From Ferrimonas balearica DSM 9799 (GTDB lineage Bacteria; Pseudomonadota; Gammaproteobacteria; Enterobacterales; Shewanellaceae): a stretch of DNA of 64,000 nucleotides. Below the pieces are notes generated by a model. It searched no databases and was not told where the DNA came from. It saw only the letters and a list, made by a program, of their open reading frames with translations. A program made the translations under genes and the position numbers. Location of the stretch: positions 124,001-188,000 of the forward strand of contig NC_014541.1 of assembly GCF_000148645.1 (NCBI RefSeq). Reading direction: 5' to 3'. Every line of letters begins with the position of its first letter. Position 1 is the stretch's first letter. Shown here in pieces: positions 43,791 to 54,640 of this stretch.

Positions 43791-44896
43791 GCCAGTTCCG
43801 CAGCCAACGCCTTATAGATCGCCAAGGTCGCTTCTACCCCCTGTTCCACATTGAACTTGTCGATGATGCGCTGCTTAGCGGCAGCGCCAAAGCGCGCGGT
43901 CAGAGCCGGGTCCTGATAGAGCCGGTAGATGGCCTCCGCCAGTGCCCTCGCGTCGCCGGGGGGCACAATCAACCCCGTTTCTCCATCCGCCACCAATTCA
44001 GCGTTACCGCCGGTGTCCGACATGACGGCCGGGGTGCCGTAGGAGTTGGCCTCCAATACCGCCCGGCACAGCCCTTCGCGCTTCAGGGTGGGCAGCACCG
44101 TCAGGTCGCTGGCGGCGGCCACTTCCGGGGCATCATTGCGCCACCCCAGCGGGTGGATCTGGTTCGGGCAGCCACTGTTGGCGATCATCTGCTGAATCTT
44201 CGGGTTGTCGGGCTCAGCGCCCACCAGCAGCAGATGGATATTGTGTCCCGCTGGCCAGATGTGGGTGGCGTCCATCAGCACCTGCAGCCCCTTACGGGGG
44301 CGCAGATTGGCCACCAGTGAAACGGTAAATGCCCCCTCCGGCAGGTTCAGGGCGCTGAGGTCCGCCGGGGGATTCTGGTACCAGCTGGGGTCATGCCCCT
44401 TGTACACCGTGGCCAGCCGCTTTTCCGGTTGGCGCACGTGGCGGGCCAGATCCTGTTCGACCGCTTTGGCGACGCAGATGATCTTATCGATGCGCGGGTG
44501 CAGCATGGAGAGGTAACTGGATGGGTCGAAGCGGCGAATGTTGCCGGTTTGGCCCCGATAGGCGATGACTTTGACGGGCAGGCCGATGGCGGCAGTAGCC
44601 CCGTTACTGACCGGCGTGTTGGAAAACAGGTGGAGCAGTTGGATGCGGTGACTGCGGATCACCCGGCGGATATGGCGAATGGCGGAGAGGGAGAGCTTGC
44701 GCTCAAGCGGCTGCGGGATCACCTCGATTCCCCGTTCCCGGTAGTAGTCTTCGAGAATGCTGCCAGGGTTGCACATCACGGTGACCCGCACCTGTCCGGT
44801 CTGGTGCAGCGCCGCAATCTGGGCGGCCTCCGGGCGGATTGGATTGATGTTGCTGCGGTACTCTCGCTCGATTACAAGGACGCGGACTGGGGTCAT
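43787..44896 (-). CDS. glycosyltransferase family 4 (LOS core)
   Basis: 369 residues, GT-B fold, GT4 type. N-terminal part: VRVLVIEREYRSNINPIRPE. C-terminal donor site: LVANLRPRKGLQVLMDATHI (about 190-209), then LPTLKREGLCRAVLEANSYG with the two Glu of the EX7E motif, and TPAVMSDTGGNAELV. The ATG at 44896 has GAGGCAAAGC upstream; the earlier in-frame start lacks one. The overlap with tagD at the 3' end is convergent. Sugar specificity is unknown. Confidence 0.9.
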   Translation of the reverse strand: MTPVRVLVIEREYRSNINPIRPEAAQIAALHQTGQVRVTVMCNPGSILEDYYRERGIEVIPQPLERKLSLSAIRHIRRVIRSHRIQLLHLFSNTPVSNGATAAIGLPVKVIAYRGQTGNIRRFDPSSYLSMLHPRIDKIICVAKAVEQDLARHVRQPEKRLATVYKGHDPSWYQNPPADLSALNLPEGAFTVSLVANLRPRKGLQVLMDATHIWPAGHNIHLLLVGAEPDNPKIQQMIANSGCPNQIHPLGWRNDAPEVAAASDLTVLPTLKREGLCRAVLEANSYGTPAVMSDTGGNAELVADGETGLIVPPGDARALAEAIYRLYQDPALTARFGAAAKQRIIDKFNVEQGVEATLAIYKALAAELA

Positions 44897-45009
44897 GCTT
44901 TGCCTCGGGTGGTTCACCAAGGCACTAACTTACCCGCTGTATGCTGTCTGTAAACAGAACAAAACGGGGATCGCTCTGCGATCCCCGTGATTTCTGCACT
45001 TTTTCTGAT

Positions 45010-46011
45010 TTAGATCTGGTAGAAGCTTCGGTACCAGTCGGCAAAACGCTGCAGGCCATCGGCCAGTGAGGTGTCCGGGCTGAAGCCGACGGCGTCGCGC
45101 AGGTTGTCGGTGTCGGCGTAGGTGGTGTACACGTCACCGGGCTGCATCGGCATCATGTTGAGATTGGCTTCAACGCCCAGAGCCTTTTCCAGCGTCTGGA
45201 TAAAGGTCAGCAGTTCCACCGGCTGGTGGTTTCCGATGTTGTAGAGGGCGTAGGGCGCGGTGGAGCGATCAGGACGGTCGCAGTCGCGCTCAGCGTCGGC
45301 GCTCGGAATCGCTTCCATCACCCGCAGCACCCCTTCAACGATGTCGTCGATGTAGGTGAAGTCGCGGCTCAGTTTGCCGTAGTTGTACACATCGATGGGC
45401 TCACCGGCGAGGATCTTCTTGGTGAACTTAAACGCGGCCATATCCGGGCGACCCCAGGGGCCGTACACGGTGAAGAAGCGCAGGCCGGTGGTCGGGATGC
45501 CGTAGAGGTGGCTGTAGGTGTGCGCCATCAGCTCGTTGGACTTCTTGGTGGCCGCATACAGGCTGATGGGGTGGTCTACCGCATCGGCTTCGGAGAACGG
45601 CACCTTCTTGTTCATGCCGTACACCGAGGAGGAGCTGGCGTAGACCAGGTGCGGCACCTTGGTCTGACGGCAGCCTTCCAGAATGGTCACCATGCCGGTC
45701 AGGTTGCTGTCGACGTAGGCCATCGGGTTGTCGAGGGAGTAACGTACCCCGGCCTGAGCCGCCAGGTGCACCACACGGTCGAACTGATGGTTCTGGAACA
45801 GCGCGGCCATCGCCTCGCGGTCAGAGAGGTCGGTACGGCTGAACTCGAAGTTGTCCTGGGCGGTCAGCTGAGCCAGTCGCGCTTCCTTGAGGCTGACGTC
45901 GTAGTAATCATTGAGGTTGTCCAGACCCACCACCTGGTGGCCCTGTTCAAGCAAACGGCTGCTGACGTAAAAGCCGATAAAACCAGCGGCGCCGGTCACC
46001 AAAATTTTCAT
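45010..46011 (-). CDS. UDP-glucuronate 4-epimerase-type NAD-dependent epimerase
   Basis: 333 residues, short-chain dehydrogenase/epimerase fold. NAD-binding VTGAAGFIGFYVSSRLLEQG (about 5-24), active-site Ser-rich ASSSSVYGMNKKVPFSE with catalytic YAATKKSNE (Tyr-x-x-x-Lys, about 151-159) and TTGLRFFTVYGPWGRPDMA. The last block with GRPDMA is characteristic of UDP-glucuronate 4-epimerases. It should convert UDP-glucuronate to UDP-galacturonate. Two bases separate it from ugd upstream, which supplies the substrate, so they form a pathway pair. Confidence 0.9.
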   Translation of the reverse strand: MKILVTGAAGFIGFYVSSRLLEQGHQVVGLDNLNDYYDVSLKEARLAQLTAQDNFEFSRTDLSDREAMAALFQNHQFDRVVHLAAQAGVRYSLDNPMAYVDSNLTGMVTILEGCRQTKVPHLVYASSSSVYGMNKKVPFSEADAVDHPISLYAATKKSNELMAHTYSHLYGIPTTGLRFFTVYGPWGRPDMAAFKFTKKILAGEPIDVYNYGKLSRDFTYIDDIVEGVLRVMEAIPSADAERDCDRPDRSTAPYALYNIGNHQPVELLTFIQTLEKALGVEANLNMMPMQPGDVYTTYADTDNLRDAVGFSPDTSLADGLQRFADWYRSFYQI

Positions 46012-46013
46012 GT

Positions 46014-47354
46014 TTACTCCTGGGTAATGCTCAGGCCGCGGCCAATCCCATAGTAATGGAAGCCGCGCTTGGCCAGACGCTCGGGATCGTACAGGTTTCT
46101 GCCGTCAAAAATCACGGGCTGGCGCAATTCCTGCTGAATAAAATCGAAATCGGGGGCGCGGAAAGCCTGCCATTCGGTGCAGATCACCAGCGCATCGGCC
46201 CCCTTGAGAGCCGCTTCCTTGGTGCCCATCAGCACCAGATTGTCGCGATGACCGAAGATGCGCTGGGTCTCCTCCATTGCTTCCGGGTCATAGGCCTGCA
46301 CTCTGGCGCCGGCCTCCCACAGTGCAGCCAGCAACACCCGACTGGGCGCTTCGCGCATGTCGTCGGTGTTGGGCTTAAAGGCCAGTCCCCACAGGGCGAT
46401 GGTTCTGCCCTTGAGGTCGTCGCCGAAGTGGCGGCGGATGTTGCGCATCAGCACGGTTTTCTGGTCGTCGTTGACCTGCTCCACCGCCTTGAGGATCTTG
46501 GCGTCATGGCCGATGCCGTCAGCGGCGCGGATCAGCGCCTGCACATCCTTGGGAAAGCAGGAGCCGCCATAACCGCAGCCGGGGTAGATAAAGTGGTAGC
46601 CGATGCGGGGGTCTGAGCCGATGCCCCGGCGCACCGCTTCGATATCGGCGCCCAGCTTTTCGGCCAGGTTGGCCATCTCGTTCATAAAGGAGATCTTGGT
46701 GGCCAGCATGCAGTTGGCGGCGTACTTGGTCAGTTCAGCGCTGCGCACGTCCATGATGACGGTGCGTTCCTGCTGGCGATTAAAGGGTTCGTACAACTCC
46801 CGCATCACCTCAATGGCCACCTCATCATCACTGCCGATCACGATACGGTCCGGCCGCATGCAATCGGCAACCGCGGCGCCCTCTTTGAGAAACTCCGGGT
46901 TGGAGACCACCTGAAAGGCGACATCCGCGCCGCGTTCTTTCAGCACACTGGCGATCCGTTGCCGCACTTTGTCGGCGGTGCCCACCGGCACCGTGGATTT
47001 GTCCACCACCACTTTGGGGCTGTCCATATGGCGGGCGATGGTGTCCGCCACCGCCAGAACGTACTGGAGATCGGCGCTGCCATCCTCATCCGGCGGAGTG
47101 CCCACGGCGATAAACTGCACTTTGCCGTGGTGAACCCCGGCGGCGGCGTCGGTGGTAAAGGTCAGGCGACCGGCATCGTGGTTGTGGCGCACCATCGGCT
47201 CAAGGCCGGGTTCGTAGATGGGGATCAGGCCCTGATTCAATCGGTCGACCTTGTCCTGATCGACATCCACACAGCACACCTCATGGCCCACGTCGGCCAG
47301 TACCGACGCTTGTACCAGGCCCACGTAGCCCACACCAAATACCGTTACTTTCAT
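46014..47354 (-). CDS. ugd: UDP-glucose 6-dehydrogenase
   Basis: 446 residues; oxidises UDP-glucose twice with NAD to UDP-glucuronate. The NAD fold begins [20 protein letters not shown] (about 3-22). Catalytic Cys lies in [18 protein letters not shown] (about 253-270) and the Lys in the [18 protein letters not shown] block. The C-terminal UDP-binding region has [16 protein letters not shown]. All catalytic residues are in place. It is followed directly by the epimerase and together they supply uronic acids for the LOS core or for EPS. Confidence 0.96.
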   Translation of the reverse strand: MKVTVFGVGYVGLVQASVLADVGHEVCCVDVDQDKVDRLNQGLIPIYEPGLEPMVRHNHDAGRLTFTTDAAAGVHHGKVQFIAVGTPPDEDGSADLQYVLAVADTIARHMDSPKVVVDKSTVPVGTADKVRQRIASVLKERGADVAFQVVSNPEFLKEGAAVADCMRPDRIVIGSDDEVAIEVMRELYEPFNRQQERTVIMDVRSAELTKYAANCMLATKISFMNEMANLAEKLGADIEAVRRGIGSDPRIGYHFIYPGCGYGGSCFPKDVQALIRAADGIGHDAKILKAVEQVNDDQKTVLMRNIRRHFGDDLKGRTIALWGLAFKPNTDDMREAPSRVLLAALWEAGARVQAYDPEAMEETQRIFGHRDNLVLMGTKEAALKGADALVICTEWQAFRAPDFDFIQQELRQPVIFDGRNLYDPERLAKRGFHYYGIGRGLSITQE

Positions 47355-47425
47355 TCGCCCACCCCTCAGTCAGGAAAACCGGAAGAAATCCAAATGCATT
47401 AACAGTATATGCCGTGATTTCAGGC

Positions 47426-48478
47426 TTACCGGCTGAGGGCCCGGTTTATTGCCGCCATGACACTGGCGGTGTCGATGCTGGCCATCAGCTCCGGGCCTTT
47501 GGCCCGGGTGCCCCAACGCAGTTGAGACAGCGGTTTGCCCTGTTGGTTCTCGACGTGTTGCTGGTAGCAGCTGACGGTGGTGTCGCCCTGGCCATAGGGG
47601 CCGGTGCGACTGGGGTTGGAGTGGGCCATCAGGGCCACTACCGGGGTGCCCTGAGTGACCGCCATATGGGCCGGGCCGGTATCCGGAGCCAGCACCACTT
47701 TGGCGCGGCGCAGCAGCGCCAGCAGGGATTTCAGACTGGTCTGGCCGACCAGATTGAGCAGCGGTTGTCGGGCCTGCGCTTCAATGGCACGAGCCAGTTC
47801 ATGCTCGTGTTGTGCCGGGCCGCCGCACAACAGCACCTGGTAGCCTTGTGTGACCAACTGGTCAGCGACTTCGGCGTAGCGCTCCGGCAGCCAGTTGCGC
47901 TCGGCCTTGCTGGCGGAGGCACAGATGATGGCGGTGGGACGGTCATCGGGGATCTGGGTCAGGGCAAACGCTTGATCGTCTTCACCGACCGGGATCTGCC
48001 AGCGGGGCTGGGTGTCGGTCACGCCGAGGTGGCGGGCAAAGCCCATAAAGCCTTCCAGCACATGGGGTTCGTGCTGGGCGGCGATGCGTTGATTGGTGAA
48101 CAGCCACTGGCCCTCTTTCGCCCGGCTCTTGTCGAAGCCCAATTTGACCTTCGCCCGGATCCCCAGCGAGGCGACGGAAGCACGCAGTGCCACCTGCATA
48201 TGCAGCAGCACATCAAACTGGCGGCCACGGAGCCGTTGCCACAGTTCACGATAGCCCTGCACGCCTTTGGACTTATCGAACGGCACCAGTTCGACGCCGG
48301 GCAGGCCAGCCAGTAGACTGGCTTCAACCTTGCCAACGACCCAGGTGAGTTCGGCGTCGGGATGACGACGTTGTATCGCCTGCACGGCCGCCACCGCATG
48401 GCAGACATCGCCAATGGCGGACAAGCGTAAAACCACGATGCTTCGCGGTGATTCAGGCAGGGTGGGGAGTTGGGGCAT
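47426..48478 (-). CDS. glycosyltransferase family 9 (heptosyltransferase I-like)
   Basis: 350 residues. N-terminal IVVLRLSAIGDVCHAVAAVQ (about 14-33) is the GT9 start with the Gly-Asp pair; LTWVVGKVEASLL follows. The C-terminal donor site has APDTGPAHMAVTQGTPVVAL (about 265-284), the typical D-T-G-P/S-x-H-x-A motif of ADP-heptose transferases. It should add the first L,D-heptose to Kdo of lipid A-Kdo. It is divergent from kdkA, which acts on the same Kdo. WaaC is the likeliest equivalent, but WaaF or WaaQ cannot be ruled out. Confidence 0.85.
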   Translation of the reverse strand: MPQLPTLPESPRSIVVLRLSAIGDVCHAVAAVQAIQRRHPDAELTWVVGKVEASLLAGLPGVELVPFDKSKGVQGYRELWQRLRGRQFDVLLHMQVALRASVASLGIRAKVKLGFDKSRAKEGQWLFTNQRIAAQHEPHVLEGFMGFARHLGVTDTQPRWQIPVGEDDQAFALTQIPDDRPTAIICASASKAERNWLPERYAEVADQLVTQGYQVLLCGGPAQHEHELARAIEAQARQPLLNLVGQTSLKSLLALLRRAKVVLAPDTGPAHMAVTQGTPVVALMAHSNPSRTGPYGQGDTTVSCYQQHVENQQGKPLSQLRWGTRAKGPELMASIDTASVMAAINRALSR

Positions 48479-48547
48479 CAGGAACGCAAAATTTGCCGAG
48501 GTGCATCAAGTGTAAATAAAATACCCGGCTCTACCAAGGAAAAGCCC

Positions 48548-49279
48548 ATGAAGATCCTCAACTTCCCCCCACATCGCGTCTATCTGGCGGAGGCCGCTCC
48601 GGCGACCCTCGATGCCAACTGGTTTGAGCCAGCATGGCTGCGTGAGCAGGGGTGGGTGACCGGCAGCTCTGACAGCTCCGGCCGTAATCCGGCCTGGTTT
48701 TTCCAGCAGGATGACCGCCGCTATGTGCTGCGCCATTACTGGCGTGGTGGGTTGCCGGGCAAGCTGTTTAAAGACGGTTATCTCTACCTTGGTGAGCAGC
48801 GCAGCCGGCCCTGGCAGGAGTTGAGCCTGATGGTCGCGCTGAAAGCGAAGGGACTGCCGGTGGCCACGCCGGTGGCGGCGCGCCTGACCCGCACCGGGCT
48901 GAACTACCGCGCCGACCTGCTGACCGAGATGCTGCCGCAGAGCCAGGATATGGTGAAGCACCTGTCTGGCGGGGCGATGGCCGCAGCGCGTTGGCAGGCG
49001 TTGGGCGCCGTGCTGGCGCGCTTTCATCGCGAAGGGGTGTACCACGCGGATCTCAACGCCCGCAACATCCTGCTTAGCCAGGGAGAGTTCTTCCTGATCG
49101 ATTTTGACCGGGGAGAGCTGCGCAACCCCGCCACCGACTGGCAACAGGCCAATCTGGCACGACTGCGTCGCTCTTTGCTGAAGGAGCAGGGCCGGGTGGC
49201 CGGCCTGCACTATGATGATGCGGCCGACTGGGCCGCATTGATGGCGGGTTACAACAGCGAACTGGCCAGCGCCAGCTGA
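48548..49279 (+). CDS. kdkA: 3-deoxy-D-manno-octulosonic acid kinase
   Basis: 243 residues with a small protein-kinase-like fold. Catalytic loop YHADLNARNILL (about 161-172), then FFLIDFDRGELR (about 178-189), equal to the HxD..N and DFD motifs of KdkA/WaaP kinases. It phosphorylates O-4 of the single Kdo of LOS, as in Haemophilus and Shewanella. The presence of KdkA suggests that only one Kdo is attached by WaaA here; this is inference. Its 3' end overlaps waaA by 31 bases in convergent orientation. Confidence 0.93.
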   Translation: MKILNFPPHRVYLAEAAPATLDANWFEPAWLREQGWVTGSSDSSGRNPAWFFQQDDRRYVLRHYWRGGLPGKLFKDGYLYLGEQRSRPWQELSLMVALKAKGLPVATPVAARLTRTGLNYRADLLTEMLPQSQDMVKHLSGGAMAAARWQALGAVLARFHREGVYHADLNARNILLSQGEFFLIDFDRGELRNPATDWQQANLARLRRSLLKEQGRVAGLHYDDAADWAALMAGYNSELASAS

Positions 49280-50508
49280 CGCTCGGTGGCACCGCGATTG
49301 GTGTCCACCACTCGCTGGCCCTGATGGCCCATCTGTTCGGCCTGCTTGCGCAGGGACAGCAGGTGCTCCAGCTGGTCGGCCAGTTCATCGGCGTTGTTGA
49401 CCAGCGTCATGCCACCGGCCTGCAACAGGGCCTGGCCAATCTCCTGGAAATTGAAGAAGTGCGGGCCCATCAGCACCGGCTTACCTAGTGCCGCCGGTTC
49501 CAGCGGATTGTGGCCTCCGCGCTCAATCAGGCTGCCACCGACAAACGCCGCATCCGCCAGTCCATACAGGGTGAGCAGCTCGCCCATGGTATCGCCAATC
49601 ACCACCTGCACCGACTCCTCGACACTGTCGCCGCCGGTGCGCCGTGCGGTCACAAAGCCGGCTTGTTGAGCCAGGGCTTCGGCGTGGTCAAACTGCTCCG
49701 GATGGCGCGGCACCAGCAGCAGTAACAGGTCCGGATGCAGGCGCAGCAGGGCGCGATGGGCCGACAGAGCTTGCTCGAACTCGCCGGGGTGGGTGGAACC
49801 TGCACACCAAATTTTGCGCTGGCCAAAGCCCTGCTCACGGGCCTGACGCAGGTCGGCGAGGTTGGCGCGGCTCAGGTCGAGATCAAACTTCAGGCTGCCG
49901 CAGATGGTCAGCTTGGCCGGATCCAACCCCAGGGTGACCAACCGGGCACCATCTTCCGCGCTCTGTGCCGCCACCGCATCCAGCTCGCCCAGCATGGGAC
50001 GGGTCAGTCTGGGGAAACGGGCGTAGCCACGGGCACTGCGCTCGGACATGCGGGCGTTGGAGAGCATCACCGGCACCCGCTGGCGATGGCACTGGTGAAT
50101 CAGGTTTGGCCACAACTCAGTTTCCATCAGCACCACCATGGCGGGACGGACACGGCGGATAAAGCGGCGGGTGATAAAGGGCAGGTCCAGCGGCAGATAG
50201 GCGTGGGCCACGCTGTCGCCGAAGCGTTGTTTGACCTGCTCTGAACCACTGGGGGTGAAGGAGGTGACCAGCACCGGCTTGTCCGGGTAGCGGGCCCGAA
50301 GCGCTTCAATCAACGGTACCGCTGCCAGGGTTTCCCCCATGGAGGCGCAATGCACCACGATGGCGTCATTGACCTTGGGCAGGGTCAGGCCAAGCCGTTC
50401 GCCCCAGCGCTGCCGGTAGGCGGGCGCCTTGCGGCTGCGCCAAAGCAGGTAGGCGAGAACAACGGGGAGAAGCAGGGTCAGCACCAGGCTGTAGAACAGG
50501 CGGTTCAT
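49249..50508 (-). CDS. waaA: Kdo transferase
   Basis: 419 residues, GT-B membrane-associated enzyme that adds Kdo to lipid IV-A. One N-terminal membrane anchor (about 4-22) precedes HCASMGETLAAVPLIEALRA (about 53-72), whose Glu is the conserved base, and METELWPNLIHQC (about 124-136). In the donor half, AGSTHPGEFEQAL, FVGGSLIERGGHNPLEPAAL and the following Pro-x-x-x-Gly-Pro match WaaA. The ATG at 50508 gives the normal MNRLFYSLVLT start. Linked to coaD through the LOS cluster, as usual. Confidence 0.96.
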   Translation of the reverse strand: MNRLFYSLVLTLLLPVVLAYLLWRSRKAPAYRQRWGERLGLTLPKVNDAIVVHCASMGETLAAVPLIEALRARYPDKPVLVTSFTPSGSEQVKQRFGDSVAHAYLPLDLPFITRRFIRRVRPAMVVLMETELWPNLIHQCHRQRVPVMLSNARMSERSARGYARFPRLTRPMLGELDAVAAQSAEDGARLVTLGLDPAKLTICGSLKFDLDLSRANLADLRQAREQGFGQRKIWCAGSTHPGEFEQALSAHRALLRLHPDLLLLLVPRHPEQFDHAEALAQQAGFVTARRTGGDSVEESVQVVIGDTMGELLTLYGLADAAFVGGSLIERGGHNPLEPAALGKPVLMGPHFFNFQEIGQALLQAGGMTLVNNADELADQLEHLLSLRKQAEQMGHQGQRVVDTNRGATERQLALASSLL

Positions 50509-50669
50509 TGCAGGTCCAAAAGGGCGTTTGCGTTGATGATAGGGAAGGGCAGGGGGGCTTTCAAATGCTAACGATTTGTTGACCTTATCCATCCCGGCTA
50601 ACTGCGCGGCCATTGGCCTGATATGGCGGCAATGCTACTCTAGCGGCCATCTTATGGACAGGTGACAGT

Positions 50670-51305
50670 ATGAAAACCAAAGATCGCATCATTGAGGCCA
50701 GTTGCGAGCTCTTTAACGAGCACGGCGAACGGGCCGTCACCACCAATCATATTGCCGCGCATCTGGGCATCAGCCCGGGCAATCTGTACTACCACTTCCG
50801 CAATAAAGAGCAGATCATCCGGGCCCTGTTTGCCCAGTATGAGGCTTACCTGGAGGAGGCGTACGGCCCCAGCGACGACGAGACCGCGTTCGGCGTGATG
50901 AAGCGCTACCTCGACGGGATGTTCGAAGGGATGTGGCGCTTTCGCTTTCTGTACGCCAGCCTGCCGGAGATCCTGGCCCGTGACCCGGAACTGCACAAAC
51001 GTTACCTGCAGGCCCACCACCGGGTACTGGAAACCGCCACCAATAACCTGCGGATGCTGAAGGCCCAGGGGATGATGGTGATTGATGATGCTTATCTGGA
51101 TGAGTTTGCCGAGGGCATCAAGATGGTGGTCACCTTCTGGATCAGTCACCTTTACACCCAGGCTCTGGATAAGCCCATCACTGAGCAGGGCGTGTCTCAG
51201 GGCGTACTGCAGATTTTGGCCATGTTCCACGGTTATATTGCGGAGCCGGCCCGCGCCGACTTCGAGCGCCTGGTGGCGCATTACCGGGCTTTGGCCCACG
51301 GTTGA
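50670..51305 (+). CDS. TetR/AcrR family regulator
   Basis: 211 residues. N-terminal helix-turn-helix AVTTNHIAAHLGISPGNLYY (about 22-41) followed by HFRNKEQIIRALFAQYEAYL; the rest is a helical ligand-binding domain with no recognisable inducer pocket. It resembles regulators of the type found next to fatty-acid or transport genes, but no clear target lies beside it. It is divergent from waaA and 125 bp upstream of kbl in the same direction, so control of kbl-tdh is conceivable but not shown. No operator palindrome was identified. Confidence 0.85.
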   Translation: MKTKDRIIEASCELFNEHGERAVTTNHIAAHLGISPGNLYYHFRNKEQIIRALFAQYEAYLEEAYGPSDDETAFGVMKRYLDGMFEGMWRFRFLYASLPEILARDPELHKRYLQAHHRVLETATNNLRMLKAQGMMVIDDAYLDEFAEGIKMVVTFWISHLYTQALDKPITEQGVSQGVLQILAMFHGYIAEPARADFERLVAHYRALAHG

Positions 51306-51429
51306 CACCCGGGCTTGTCGGGCCAGTCTCCGATAAGCTGCAATCCCCCGCAGTGGCGGCTAAAATGGGCGCCACTCTGACCCAGCGTCAAGCCAACAAT
51401 AACAACGAGACGGACCCATAGGAGACAGC

Positions 51430-52626
51430 ATGTCCACTTCCGCCTTTTACCAGCAGATCCGCGACCAGCTTGAGCAGGTCAAAGCGGACGGCCTGTACAA
51501 GAACGAGCGCGTTATCACCACCGCGCAGCAGGCGGCCATTGAGGTGGCCAGCGGCGAGCAGGTAATCAACTTCTGCGCCAACAACTACCTTGGCCTGGCC
51601 AACCACCCGGCCCTGATCGAAGCGGCCAAGGCGGGTCTGGACGACCACGGTTTCGGCATGGCCTCCGTGCGCTTTATCTGCGGCACTCAGGACATCCACA
51701 AGGTGCTCGAGCAGAAGCTGTCCGAGTTCCTGGGGATGGAAGACACCATCCTGTACTCCTCCTGCTTTGATGCCAACGCGGGTCTGTTTGAAACCCTGCT
51801 GGGCCCGGAAGACGCCATCGTCTCCGACGCGCTCAACCATGCCTCCATCATCGATGGCGTGCGTCTGTGTAAAGCCAAGCGCTTCCGTTACGCCAACAAC
51901 GACATGGCGGAACTGGAAAGCTGCCTGCAGCAAGCGCGCGAAGCGGGTGCCCGCAACATCCTGATCGCCACCGATGGCGTGTTCTCCATGGATGGTGTGA
52001 TTGCCAAGCTGCAGGCGGTGTGTGACCTGGCCGAAAAGTACGGCGCCCTGGTGATGGTGGACGATTCCCACGCCGTGGGTTTTGTCGGCGAAGGCGGCCG
52101 TGGTACCCACGAGTACTGTCAGGTGATGGACCGTGTCGACATCATCACCGGCACCCTGGGTAAAGCGCTGGGTGGCGCCTCCGGCGGTTTCACTTCCGGC
52201 AAAAAAGAGGTGATCGACTGGCTGCGTCAACGCTCCCGTCCCTACCTGTTCTCCAACTCCCTGGCTCCGGCCATCGTATCCGCCTCCATCCAGGTGCTGG
52301 ATATGATGAAAGAGGGCGATGCCCTGCGGGCGCAACTGTGGCAGAACGCCGCTTACTTCCGTGAGCAGATGAGCGCCGCGGGCTTTACCCTGGCGGGGGC
52401 TGACCACGCCATCATCCCGGTGATGATCGGTGACGCCGCACTGGCTTCAGAGTTCGCTGACCGCCTGCTGAAGGAAGGGATCTACGTGATCGGCTTCTCC
52501 TTCCCGGTGGTACCGAAAGGCCAGGCCCGCATTCGTACCCAGATGTCTGCCGCCCACACCCGTGAGCAGCTGGACAAGGCGATCGAAGCCTTCACCCGCA
52601 TTGCCAAAGAACTGGGCATCATTTGA
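51430..52626 (+). CDS. kbl: glycine C-acetyltransferase (2-amino-3-ketobutyrate CoA ligase)
   Basis: 398 residues of the PLP-dependent alpha-oxoamine synthase family; splits 2-amino-3-ketobutyrate with CoA into glycine and acetyl-CoA. Substrate/PLP residues: [14 protein letters not shown] (about 46-59), [10 protein letters not shown] (about 210-219), and the PLP lysine in [17 protein letters not shown] (about 240-256). The ATG at 51430 follows CCATAGGAGACAGC. It is paired with tdh (12 bases between stop and the tdh start), the classic threonine-to-glycine operon. Confidence 0.97.
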   Translation: MSTSAFYQQIRDQLEQVKADGLYKNERVITTAQQAAIEVASGEQVINFCANNYLGLANHPALIEAAKAGLDDHGFGMASVRFICGTQDIHKVLEQKLSEFLGMEDTILYSSCFDANAGLFETLLGPEDAIVSDALNHASIIDGVRLCKAKRFRYANNDMAELESCLQQAREAGARNILIATDGVFSMDGVIAKLQAVCDLAEKYGALVMVDDSHAVGFVGEGGRGTHEYCQVMDRVDIITGTLGKALGGASGGFTSGKKEVIDWLRQRSRPYLFSNSLAPAIVSASIQVLDMMKEGDALRAQLWQNAAYFREQMSAAGFTLAGADHAIIPVMIGDAALASEFADRLLKEGIYVIGFSFPVVPKGQARIRTQMSAAHTREQLDKAIEAFTRIAKELGII

Positions 52627-52637
52627 GAGCATTGATG

Positions 52638-53663
<1,026 letters not shown>

Positions 53664-53681
53664 GTGCCTGAATAACATTTG

Positions 53682-53713
53682 AAAAAAGCGCCTCCTCCGG
53701 AGGCGTTTTTTTT
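53682..53713 (+). terminator. intrinsic terminator of kbl-tdh
   Basis: AAAAAAGCGCCTCC / GGAGGCGTTTTTTTT with a three-base loop, about 20 bases after tdh. Confidence 0.9.
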
Positions 53714-53808
53714 GTGAAACGCTTCACGGGCTGGTGAAAAAATGCTCGGCAATGGTGCCGTTACGGCGCACGCTCAAACTCTTTTGTCGTGGTCCATAGG
53801 GAGATGGA

Positions 53809-54069
53809 ATGCGGCGCTCACTCGCGATGCTGTTGTTGTTGCTCAGCCTGCCTTTGTGTGGGCTAAGGGTCGTTGAGTGTCATGTGGCCTTACCATCCGA
53901 GCGGGGCATCAGTATCGAAACCAACACACCCGAGACACTGACCGCTCCCCCGTTTTTTCTGCCCTCTTTGACCCAGCCCGCGCTGACGCCGCGCTACCCG
54001 GGGCTGCCACTGCCCACCTACCTTGAACCTCTGCCAAGGGCCCATTTCCGTCCTCCGATCGTGGCGTGA
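53809..54069 (+). CDS. small predicted exported protein
   Basis: 86 residues. A Leu-rich signal peptide (about 5-24) is followed by a Pro-rich tail (FFLPSLTQPALTPRYPGLPL, about 48-67) with no recognisable domain. A ribosome site (AGGGAGATGG) stands directly before the ATG at good spacing, which is my main reason to call it. It lies between the tdh terminator and the YccT-like gene. It could be a non-conserved open frame. Confidence 0.45.
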   Translation: MRRSLAMLLLLLSLPLCGLRVVECHVALPSERGISIETNTPETLTAPPFFLPSLTQPALTPRYPGLPLPTYLEPLPRAHFRPPIVA

Positions 54070-54131
54070 CCCACCCCCAAATCCACACCTGATGTCATGA
54101 TTGACCGGGCCCGGCCCGGTGGAGGAACACA

Positions 54132-54545
54132 ATGAACAAGTCTCTGGTAATGATGGGTCTGGTGGCCCTGATGATGGCACCGGCCGGTGCGGCAGCAACC
54201 CTGACCCTGGCGGAAGGACTGTTGCCGACGGCCATTGATGGCGTTCCCCTGTTGGGGGATGAACAACAACTGGAGATGGCGGGCGGTGAACGGGTGCTGA
54301 GCCTGCGTTACCACCACGTTTTTGCTGACCCGTTTGCCCCTACGGCAGTCTCCAGTCCGGTATGGCTGATGAAGCTGAACCTGCCCCAGGAGGGACGCTT
54401 TCAACTGGCGGTGGAGGCGCCGGAGCGGGTGTCCGACTGGCCACAGTTTATCCGTATGCCCCGGTTATTCCTGGTCGATGAACTGGGTCAGCGCACCGCA
54501 TTGGAAGCGCGAACGGTGGAGCAGTGGATGGCAACCCTGCTGTAA
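54132..54545 (+). CDS. DUF2057/YccT-like exported protein
   Basis: 137 residues with a signal peptide (about 1-20, ending APAGAAA). The first mature segment ([19 protein letters not shown], about 22-40) and [14 protein letters not shown] (about 56-69) match the DUF2057 family. The E. coli member (YccT/CsgI) affects curli formation, but the function of the wider family is unknown. The ATG at 54132 follows TGGAGGAACACA. A terminator follows the stop. Confidence 0.75.
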   Translation: MNKSLVMMGLVALMMAPAGAAATLTLAEGLLPTAIDGVPLLGDEQQLEMAGGERVLSLRYHHVFADPFAPTAVSSPVWLMKLNLPQEGRFQLAVEAPERVSDWPQFIRMPRLFLVDELGQRTALEARTVEQWMATLL

Positions 54546-54550
54546 GCCAG

Positions 54551-54573
54551 AGGCCCCGCGAGGGGCCTTTTTT
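54551..54573 (+). terminator. terminator after the YccT-like gene
   Basis: AGGCCCC / GGGGCCT stem with a four-base loop and five extra T. Confidence 0.82.
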
Positions 54574-54640
54574 CGCCGGGGGTTTGCTGTCCTCCCGGCC
54601 AAATCAGTACACTGGGGCATCGCATTATCTAGGACACACT

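Noticed and set aside
51302-51337. Promoter for kbl (TTGACA followed by GATAAG)
   Set aside because: The spacing of about 24 bases is too long and TTGACA overlaps the end of the tetR gene.
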